5,028 nucleotides of DNA from Actinomycetes bacterium (GTDB taxonomy: Bacteria; Actinomycetota; Acidimicrobiia; Acidimicrobiales; RAAP-2). The stretch covers positions 1 to 5,028 of the forward strand of contig JAKBAZ010000105.1 in NCBI GenBank assembly GCA_021826255.1, given 5' to 3'. The position numbers and the translations under genes were made by a program. Below the pieces are notes generated by a model that saw nothing but the letters and a program-made list of their open reading frames with translations, searched no databases and had not been told where the DNA came from. This document shows positions 1 through 5,028 of the stretch, piece by piece; the stretch's first letter is position 1; every line of letters begins with the position of its first letter.

Positions 1-737
1 TCGTGGACAACTTCGATGACGCGCCGCGCCGTCTCGAGGGCCTCGTCGTCCGCGAGAGCACCACTCATTCGCGCTCGTCGGTACGCGGCGTCACGACGCT
101 CTTCGGGGACAGTCAACATGGCGCCCTTGGTGAGCGCGTGGGAGAACTCGCCGTCGATAAACACGAGGGCGCGCTCACCCACCTCGTCGACGGAGTCGAC
201 GTAGGGCTGGATAACGGCGGCCGCTCCCCGCTGGTGAAGTCGTATCACGTGCTCTCTCGCTCGTCGTCGCTCCTCGTCAGTGCCGCCGTACTGGGCGGCG
301 TCGGCCGAACCGGCCCCGACCGCGGGTTTGACAACGACGCGCCCGTCGAAGAACTGCGGGTCCTCTCCCACCTCGACCATCCTCGTCGTCACGACCGGTA
401 CTCCCCGCGAGGCCAAGTCGCTCAGGTAGTGCTTGTCTGAGGAGTACTCGAGTGCCGAGACGTGGTTGAAAAGTCGCCGTCGCTCACTCGCCCACTCGAG
501 AAATCTCTCCCGCTGGGAGGTGTAGTCCCAAGTCGAACGCACCACCACCGCATCGAAACTCTCCCACGCAACGTCGACGTCGTTCCAGACTTCGAGGGAT
601 CCTTCAATTCCGCTTCGCTCGAGCGCGTCAAGCAGGAGGGGTGCGTCGACGTCGGGGTTCGCTCCGGGCCCGGTCGCGCCCGGTAACGCATGGCGACACG
701 TCGCCAGAGCAACCCGGGGCACGCCCGAGGGCGTCAC
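1..737 (-). CDS. ATP-grasp ligase-fold protein (RimK/GshB-like superfamily), 3' part missing
   Basis: The first 245 residues of a predicted cytosolic ATP-grasp protein; the C-terminal end lies beyond the left edge. Proteins of this fold use ATP to activate a carboxylate as acyl phosphate and join it to an amine or thiol; the substrate here is unknown. Visible marks: N-terminal strand RVALATC (8-14), LLLDALERSG, VVVRSTWDY (64-72), DKHYLSDLASRGVPVVTT (101-118), the nucleotide-binding lysine region VVVKPAVGAGS with K137, IQPYV near 176-180, and GERALVFIDGEFSHALTKG (187-205). These match a group of uncharacterised ATP-grasp proteins with an RSTWDY motif that also resembles the cycloserine-pathway enzyme DcsG. 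The metal-binding Asp/Glu block expected next is outside the window. Start choice: GTG at 737 overlaps the nuoN stop as GTGA; a second in-frame GTG at 722 (MPRVALATC) fits the family N-terminus slightly better, leaving an 11-nt gap. Neither has a clear Shine-Dalgarno, so coupling to nuoN translation is likely. The frame was confirmed by hand translation across the whole stretch. Confidence 0.88.
   Translation of the reverse strand, partial: MTPSGVPRVALATCRHALPGATGPGANPDVDAPLLLDALERSGIEGSLEVWNDVDVAWESFDAVVVRSTWDYTSQRERFLEWASERRRLFNHVSALEYSSDKHYLSDLASRGVPVVTTRMVEVGEDPQFFDGRVVVKPAVGAGSADAAQYGGTDEERRRAREHVIRLHQRGAAAVIQPYVDSVDEVGERALVFIDGEFSHALTKGAMLTVPEERRDAAYRRARMSGALADDEALETARRVIEVVH
734..737 (-). 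promoter_or_regulatory. GTGA stop-start overlap nuoN/ATP-grasp gene
   Basis: A GTG (737-735) in frame with the ATP-grasp protein overlaps the nuoN TGA (736-734). If used, it couples the ligase gene to nuoN by reinitiation; the lack of any purine-rich site upstream fits this. The other candidate start, GTG at 722, would make this overlap incidental. Confidence 0.55.
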
Positions 738-2200
738 GGCTGGAAGAACAAAGTCGCGTGTTGCGCGAGGTGGGTGAGGGGCGCGGGCCACACTCCAAAG
801 ATCAGCACCACGAGCACCGAGCAGGTGATGACCACCCGACTCGCCCACGGGACCACGAGCGGGGCGACATTGGGGTCACCCTCGGCGAACAAGCTACCCA
901 CCCAGCGCAGGTAGGCGAAGGCGGCGATCGCCGCGCCCAGCATCGCCACGACCGACGCCGTCACGTTCCCCGCGTCGAGGGAGGCCGCGAGTACCGCAAA
1001 CTTGCCGTCGAAACCCACCGTGAAGGGAACGCCGAGTTGGGATAACAAGAGCAGGGCCAATGAGCCACCCACCCAAGGGTTTCGCCGGGCGAGGCCCCGG
1101 TACTTCTTCAAGTAGTGATCGGAGTCCCCGACACCCCCGACGAGGGCGACAATGGCGAAGCTCCCGAGGACGGTCGGAGCGTAAGTCAAGATGTAGAACA
1201 TCGAGTCGGCCACTCCCCGGGCGCTCGCCGCCCACACCCCGAGCCAGATAAATCCGGAGTGGGTCACCGAGGAGTAGGCGAGCAAGCGCTTGGCGTTGAC
1301 TTGGGTGATCGCGAAGAGAGCGCCCACCACCGTGGAGAGAACGATCAAAGCCCAGATAATCGGTCGCCACGTGTCACTTTGCGTACCGAGGCCCGAGATC
1401 ATCACCCGAATCGCCGCGGCGAAGGCGCCACCCCAGACGATGGAGGCGTGAAAACCGGTCACCGGTGTCGGGGCGCCCTCGTAGACGTCGGGTGACCAGA
1501 AGTGGAAGGGCACCGCCTGAGTCTTAAAGGCGAAGGCCAGCATCATGAGCCCCCCACCCGCCAGCAGCACTCCGGGGTGCACGAGAACGTTGGCCGACAA
1601 AAAGTAGGAGATCGTCGAGAGATTCGTCGATCCCGTCGCCCCGTAGACGAGCGCGGCTCCGTACATGAAGACGGCGGCAGCGAAACCTCCGAGCAAGAAG
1701 TACTTGAGCGAGGACTCCTGGGACTTCACGCGCCGGCGGTTAAAAGCGATGATCACGTAGAGGGCGATAGAGAGGATCTCGAGACCGAGAAAGACGACCG
1801 CCAGGTCATTGGCTTCGGTCATCAAGACCGCTCCCGACGTGGCGAGTAACGCCAGCATCTGGTACTCGGCACCGACGAACCGCTCACGTCCCTCCCAGTC
1901 GTGAGCGATGAGTAGCGCGAAGACGAGGCTCGAGGAGATCGACGCCGTCGCGAGCGCCGAGAAGCCGTCCATCACGATGGAGTGCGCCGCACTCAGCTGG
2001 GCTCCGTGTCGAGCGATCTGCCACGCCTGCACGATGGTCACAATGAGTGACCCCAGCGCCGCGGTGACCGCGACGGTGCTGGCCACCCGACGGGGAATGC
2101 GGGTGGGGGTCAGGGCAGTCGCGATCAGGAGCACGAGCGCGGTACCCGACATGATGAGAAAGGGCGCGAGGGCCAGGTAGTTCACGGTAGGGAGAGTCAT
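734..2200 (-). CDS. nuoN: NADH-quinone oxidoreductase subunit N (NuoN), complete
   Basis: Antiporter-like subunit of complex I closest to the quinone-binding module, 488 residues, normal length, about 14 membrane segments. The frame is open further upstream, but the ATG at 2200 is chosen because it gives the normal hydrophobic N-terminus MTLPTVNYLALAPFLIM, has a GGGAG seven bases upstream, and overlaps the nuoM stop as ATGA; the upstream extension is an Arg-rich shadow of nuoM. Family marks: E141 in FLGLEILSIALYV (E. coli E133), K226 in LAFAFKTQAVPFHFW (K217), SPDVYEGAPTPVTGF at 236-250, H314 in YSSVTHSGF (H305), and TM12 K400 in GFDGKFAVL (K395). Odd: the TM8 position that should be lysine (E. 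coli K247, in the usual P/T-K-A-A block) is W256 in HASIVWGGAF. The offset of 9 that fits K226 and H314 places W256 exactly there. Ends at a TGA that overlaps a GTG of the next gene. Confidence 0.97.
   Translation of the reverse strand: MTLPTVNYLALAPFLIMSGTALVLLIATALTPTRIPRRVASTVAVTAALGSLIVTIVQAWQIARHGAQLSAAHSIVMDGFSALATASISSSLVFALLIAHDWEGRERFVGAEYQMLALLATSGAVLMTEANDLAVVFLGLEILSIALYVIIAFNRRRVKSQESSLKYFLLGGFAAAVFMYGAALVYGATGSTNLSTISYFLSANVLVHPGVLLAGGGLMMLAFAFKTQAVPFHFWSPDVYEGAPTPVTGFHASIVWGGAFAAAIRVMISGLGTQSDTWRPIIWALIVLSTVVGALFAITQVNAKRLLAYSSVTHSGFIWLGVWAASARGVADSMFYILTYAPTVLGSFAIVALVGGVGDSDHYLKKYRGLARRNPWVGGSLALLLLSQLGVPFTVGFDGKFAVLAASLDAGNVTASVVAMLGAAIAAFAYLRWVGSLFAEGDPNVAPLVVPWASRVVITCSVLVVLIFGVWPAPLTHLAQHATLFFQP
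2197..2200 (-). promoter_or_regulatory. ATGA stop-start overlap nuoM/nuoN
   Basis: The nuoN ATG (2200-2198) shares bases with the nuoM TGA (2199-2197). Such 4-nt overlaps commonly allow a terminating ribosome to restart on the next gene, which would keep the NuoM and NuoN subunits near equal amounts. Confidence 0.85.
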
Positions 2201-3693
2201 CGGCTCACTCCCGTGGGCGTCACGTGGGTCACAATCTGTTGCACCGAGGGGGCCACCCGGCTGAGCAGGGGGGCGGGAACGACCCCGAGCGCGACGACGA
2301 GCACCACCACGGGCCACAACAGAATTCGTTCACTCGATGTGGCGTCACTCAACTCCTCGCCCACGTCGCGGGGACCGTGAAAGGCCCGCTGGTAGGCCCA
2401 GAGCCAGTAGAGGGCCGCACCGACGGTGCCGAGGGTGGCGAGGGCGGCGTAGGCCGGGTGGACTCCGAACGCTCCGAGCAAGATCAAGAACTCCCCCACG
2501 AATCCGCCGAGACCGGGCACACCCATGGTGGTGAAGGCCACGACCGTGACGAAGCCACTGAGAACGGGCATCGTTCCCTGCAGCCCGCGCACGTCGTCCA
2601 GGCGAGCACTCCCCCGGCGCCGCTCGAGCGCCCCGATCAGAACGAAGAGGCCGAGGGTGCCGACGCCGTGAACCACCATCAAGACAACCGCGCCGGTCAC
2701 CCCGAGTTGGGAACCAGAGAAGATTCCGAGAGTGATAAAGCCCATCTGCGCGACGGAGGAGAACACCGCCAGACGGCGTAGGTCTCGAGTCACCGCCGCC
2801 ACGAGGGAGCCGTAGAGAATCGCCACAACCGCCAACGTCAACATCACGGGAGTCACCGATTTCACCGCGAGGGGGGTAAGGGCCAGGGCGAATCGCAAGA
2901 ACCCGTAGGTTCCGAGCTTGGACAGAGTCGCCGCCAACTGGGCGCCGGCAGCCACGGGAGCTTCGCCGTAGGTGGGAGGAGACCACGAGTGCAGGGGCCA
3001 CAGGGGGGCCTTCACCGCAAAGGCGAGGGCGAGTCCGGCGAAGATCCACACCGCCTGAGTAGCCGACATCACGGTGGCCGACAGGGCCGAGTAGTCGAAG
3101 TTCAATGCCCCCCCGGCCTGGTGTTGGTGCAACACGCCGAGATAGATCACGGCGACCAGGGCCGGCGCCGAACCGGCGAAGGTGAAGAGGAAGAACTTCA
3201 TCGCCGCTCGCGGGGCCGACGCGCCTCCCCACTGAGCCACCATGAAGTAGCTGGGGACGAGAACCAACTCAAAGAAGATGAAGAACAACAGCAGGTCGTG
3301 GGCCACGAAGGCCCCCACCGAGAAGTCGAGGGAGAGAAGTTGCCAGGCCAAGTAGGCGGGCTCGCGACGAGACGTGCGATCCGAGGTCATCGCGACGAGG
3401 GCGACGAAACAACTCAGAAGAACGAGCGTCAACGAGATTCCGTCGAGCGCCACGTCGTAGGCCAAGCCGAGCGGAGCCGAGACCACCCAGCGGGTGGCGA
3501 AGTCGAAGGTCGACGCCTGGGCCACGTGGGCGTTGTAGAGCAACGCCACCACAATCGCGAGAATCATCTCCAGCCCGGCACTGGCGAGTGCAAACCGGCG
3601 AGCGACGAGCGAGTGATGGCGCAGGGCCGCGACGGCGCCGGCGCCGACGAGCGGGACGAGTAGGAGGGCGCTCACCCACCACGACGAGTGCAT
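2197..3693 (-). CDS. nuoM: NADH-quinone oxidoreductase subunit M (NuoM), complete
   Basis: Middle antiporter-like subunit of the complex I membrane arm, 498 residues, normal family length, about 14 hydrophobic segments. ATG start 2 nt after the nuoL stop, with a G-rich stretch just upstream; the N-terminus MHSSWWVSALLLVPLVG begins directly in TM1, as in the family. Key residues line up with E. coli NuoM at a constant offset of 6: E142 (E144, in LLLFFIFFELVLVPSYF), K228 (K234, in LAFAVKAPLWPLHSW), K259 (K265, in LSKLGTYGF), H342 (H348, in MVVHGVGTLGLF) and E401 (E407, in GGFVGEFLILLG). All the essential acid and lysine positions are therefore present. Odd: Q316 replaces the TM10 histidine (E. 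coli H322; here SSVAQMGF), and the usual LPDAH loop after TM7 reads SPPTY (238-242). The NuoM assignment rather than L or N rests on the TM12 glutamate in place of a lysine and on gene order. The TGA stop overlaps the nuoN ATG. Confidence 0.97.
   Translation of the reverse strand: MHSSWWVSALLLVPLVGAGAVAALRHHSLVARRFALASAGLEMILAIVVALLYNAHVAQASTFDFATRWVVSAPLGLAYDVALDGISLTLVLLSCFVALVAMTSDRTSRREPAYLAWQLLSLDFSVGAFVAHDLLLFFIFFELVLVPSYFMVAQWGGASAPRAAMKFFLFTFAGSAPALVAVIYLGVLHQHQAGGALNFDYSALSATVMSATQAVWIFAGLALAFAVKAPLWPLHSWSPPTYGEAPVAAGAQLAATLSKLGTYGFLRFALALTPLAVKSVTPVMLTLAVVAILYGSLVAAVTRDLRRLAVFSSVAQMGFITLGIFSGSQLGVTGAVVLMVVHGVGTLGLFVLIGALERRRGSARLDDVRGLQGTMPVLSGFVTVVAFTTMGVPGLGGFVGEFLILLGAFGVHPAYAALATLGTVGAALYWLWAYQRAFHGPRDVGEELSDATSSERILLWPVVVLVVALGVVPAPLLSRVAPSVQQIVTHVTPTGVSR
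2208..2212 (-). promoter_or_regulatory. Ribosome binding site of nuoN, inside nuoM
   Basis: GGGAG on the minus strand, seven bases before the ATG at 2200. It lies in the last codons of nuoM and supports the short start of NuoN over the upstream open frame. Together with the ATGA overlap it suggests that nuoN is translated both by reinitiation and by direct binding. Confidence 0.6.
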
Positions 3694-3695
3694 TG

Positions 3696-5028
3696 TTACC
3701 CCACCCTCGAGACCACGTAGACCACAATGAGCGACACCCCGAGAGTCATCCCGAGGGCGTAGTGGCGCACGAGGCCGGTTTGTAGTTTCTTCACGCCCGA
3801 CGCGGAGGCCCGTACGCGCCCGGCCACTCCCTCCACCGCGCGATCCACCACGACCTCGTCCACTCGGGAGGTCTCGATCGCAACGCGAGTGAGCGGACGG
3901 CCGAGAACTCGGTCGTAGGCGTCATCGAGGAACCAGACGCGCTCGAGAAAGCGGGGCTCAAGGGCGGGATGGTCACTGCGCGAGCGCCAGAGCGCGACGG
4001 CGGCACTTAAGCCTAAGAGCGCGACCACGACGTCGATGAGGGCGAGAGTCCACTGTCCCGCGGCACTCACCGTGACCGCCGAAGACGACACCCCCACCGT
4101 CGAGGTAATGAAGGTGTCGAGGGTGTGGTGGTGGCTCCACGGCAGATCGAGCGCCCCGGCCGCCGTTGCGGCAATCGCCAGAACGACGAGCGGCACCACC
4201 ATGACGAGCGGTGACTCGTGAGGATCGTGGTCCATCGTGGCGCGGTAGCGCTCGTGTCCCTGGAACGTCAAGACGAAGAGGCGCGTCATGTAGTAGGCGG
4301 TCAGGACCGCCGTCACCACCCCGAGCGTCCAGAGGACCTTATTGTGCGCAAAGGCGCTCGTCAAGATCGCCCCCTTCGCGAAGAACCCGGAAAACGGTGG
4401 GAGACCCGAGATGGCGAGCCAGCCCACGAGGAAGGTGGGATAGGTCCAAGGGAGCACCGCTCGAAGTGCTCCCATCCGACGAAGATCCTGCTCTCCGTCG
4501 AGGGCGTGGATGACCGAACCCGAGCCCAAGAAGAGCAGGGCCTTAAAGAAGGCGTGGGCCACCATGAGGAAAATCGCCGCCCCGTACGCCCCCACGCCGA
4601 CGGCCAACACCATGTAGCCAATCTGGGAGACCGTCGAGAACGCCAGTACCTTCTTGATGTCCTTCTGGGACGTGGCGATGGTGGCCGCCACGAAGGCGGT
4701 CAGGGCTCCCACCACCGCGATGATGGTTCGCCCCGAACTCGACAACGCCAGTACGGGGGCGAGACGCACCAACAAGTAGACGCCCGCCGTCACCATCGTC
4801 GCCGCGTGAATCAACGCCGAGACGGGAGTCGGACCCTCCATGGCGTCGGGGAGCCAATTAAAGAGGGGGATCTGGGCACTCTTACCCGAGGCCCCGAAGA
4901 GCAGGGCCACCACGACCCAGGTGGCCGCCGACCCCGACAGGTGAGTGGACGCACTGGTGGCGATTTGGAGGTACCCGAGTCCCGTGTGGTGCGAGAAGAG
5001 GATGAACATGGCGATGAGCAGACCGACG
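3696..5028 (-). CDS. nuoL: NADH-quinone oxidoreductase subunit L (NuoL), 5' part missing
   Basis: Largest antiporter-like subunit at the distal end of the complex I membrane arm; it takes part in proton translocation coupled to quinone reduction. The frame is open to the right edge (443 residues seen); the initiator and roughly 180 N-terminal residues, including the TM5 glutamate, lie outside. Visible family marks, numbered from the first complete codon: GKSAQIPLFNWLPDAMEGP starting near 48 with the TM7 lysine at K49; SALIHAATMV with H74; DIKKVLAFSTVSQIGYM near 123-139; AHAFFKALLF with H158 and K162; the TM12 segment with K218. A constant offset of about 180 maps these to E. coli K229, H254, H338, K342 and K399. 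The C-terminal part (about 355-443) has the expected lateral amphipathic helix and the KKLQTGLVRHYALG anchor before a last membrane helix. Odd: L154 stands where a histidine is usual (E. coli H334), and the usual SKDEI is AKGAI, losing the Asp (G219). The gene ends with TAA, 2 nt before nuoM. Confidence 0.96.
   Translation of the reverse strand, partial: VGLLIAMFILFSHHTGLGYLQIATSASTHLSGSAATWVVVALLFGASGKSAQIPLFNWLPDAMEGPTPVSALIHAATMVTAGVYLLVRLAPVLALSSSGRTIIAVVGALTAFVAATIATSQKDIKKVLAFSTVSQIGYMVLAVGVGAYGAAIFLMVAHAFFKALLFLGSGSVIHALDGEQDLRRMGALRAVLPWTYPTFLVGWLAISGLPPFSGFFAKGAILTSAFAHNKVLWTLGVVTAVLTAYYMTRLFVLTFQGHERYRATMDHDPHESPLVMVVPLVVLAIAATAAGALDLPWSHHHTLDTFITSTVGVSSSAVTVSAAGQWTLALIDVVVALLGLSAAVALWRSRSDHPALEPRFLERVWFLDDAYDRVLGRPLTRVAIETSRVDEVVVDRAVEGVAGRVRASASGVKKLQTGLVRHYALGMTLGVSLIVVYVVSRVG
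3699..3708 (-). promoter_or_regulatory. Weak G-rich ribosome binding site of nuoM, inside nuoL
   Basis: GAGGGTGGGG on the minus strand, in the last codons of nuoL, five bases (from the GGGG) or eleven bases (from the GAGG) before the nuoM ATG at 3693. It is a partial match to a Shine-Dalgarno; with only 2 nt between the nuoL stop and the nuoM start, coupling is probable either way. Confidence 0.4.

Noticed and set aside
3..440. Plus-strand open frame of 145 codons at the left edge
   Set aside because: The minus strand here encodes a clear ATP-grasp protein with several family motifs in one frame, so this is its antisense shadow.
422..712. Minus-strand open frame of 96 codons after nuoN
   Set aside because: It is in a different frame from the ATP-grasp gene, is Arg/Ser/Thr-rich with no motif, and overlaps the region where the other frame gives RVALATC, RSTWDY and DKHYL.
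1..737. Many TCGA-centred palindromes (GTCGAC, CTCGAG) in the ATP-grasp gene
   Set aside because: They fall at frequent Val-Asp, Leu-Glu and Arg/Ser codons in a GC-rich coding frame, show no regular spacing, and form no repeat unit; codon preference is a sufficient explanation.
2201..2317. 5' extension of nuoN by 39 codons
   Set aside because: The extension is Arg/Pro/Gly-rich, lies inside nuoM, and would put a non-membrane stretch before TM1; the ATG at 2200 has a ribosome binding site and an ATGA overlap.
2224..2781. Plus-strand open frame of 185 codons, rich in charged residues
   Set aside because: Antisense to the 3' half of nuoM; same shadow composition and no motif.
2345..3232. Minus-strand open frame of 295 codons inside nuoM
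   Set aside because: Overlaps nuoM in another frame on the same strand; extremely Arg/Gly-rich with no domain, a product of GC-rich codon bias.
2989..3663. Long plus-strand open frame of 224 codons, rich in Arg, Glu, Gly and His
   Set aside because: It lies fully antisense to nuoM. Its highly charged, low-complexity make-up is what the complement of GC-rich membrane-protein codons gives, and it shows no recognisable motif.
4127..4145. Run of three histidines (WSHHHTL) in a NuoL loop as a possible metal site
   Set aside because: The loop is variable in the family and a short His run alone is not evidence of metal binding.

Overview
The window is one GC-rich, gap-free stretch of a bacterial operon, read entirely on the minus strand (from high to low coordinates). 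It carries the distal end of a respiratory complex I (NADH:quinone oxidoreductase, type I) gene cluster: the 3' part of nuoL (cut by the right window edge), complete nuoM, complete nuoN, and then a gene for an ATP-grasp ligase-fold protein (cut by the left window edge). The nuoL-nuoM-nuoN order is the standard 3' end of bacterial nuo operons. The GC-rich codon usage and the VRSTWDY-type ATP-grasp protein are compatible with an actinobacterial lineage (perhaps Acidimicrobiia-like). That placement is an impression, not something the window proves.

Layout: 5028-3696 nuoL (partial); 2 nt gap; 3693-2197 nuoM; 4-nt ATGA overlap; 2200-734 nuoN; 4-nt GTGA overlap (or an 11-nt gap if the later GTG is used); 737-1 ATP-grasp gene (partial). 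There is no intergenic stretch longer than about 11 nt, so the window holds no promoter, terminator, RNA gene, repeat or mobile element that I can support. All sizeable plus-strand open frames are antisense shadows of these four genes.

NuoL, NuoM and NuoN are the three antiporter-like subunits of the complex I membrane arm. Each carries a half-channel pair of a glutamate on TM5 and a lysine on TM7, plus a relay of lysines and histidines, and together they couple quinone reduction to proton movement. The core Glu/Lys pairs visible here are intact, as are most relay residues. However, several positions that are normally strongly conserved are changed: TM11 His to Leu and TM12 Asp to Gly in NuoL, TM10 His to Gln and a lost LPDAH loop motif in NuoM, and TM8 Lys to Trp in NuoN. 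All sit in long, undamaged reading frames, so they look like real divergence of the proton path rather than decay. The second point of interest is the tight translational linkage of an ATP-grasp enzyme to nuoN, which suggests co-expression with complex I, though its substrate is unknown.
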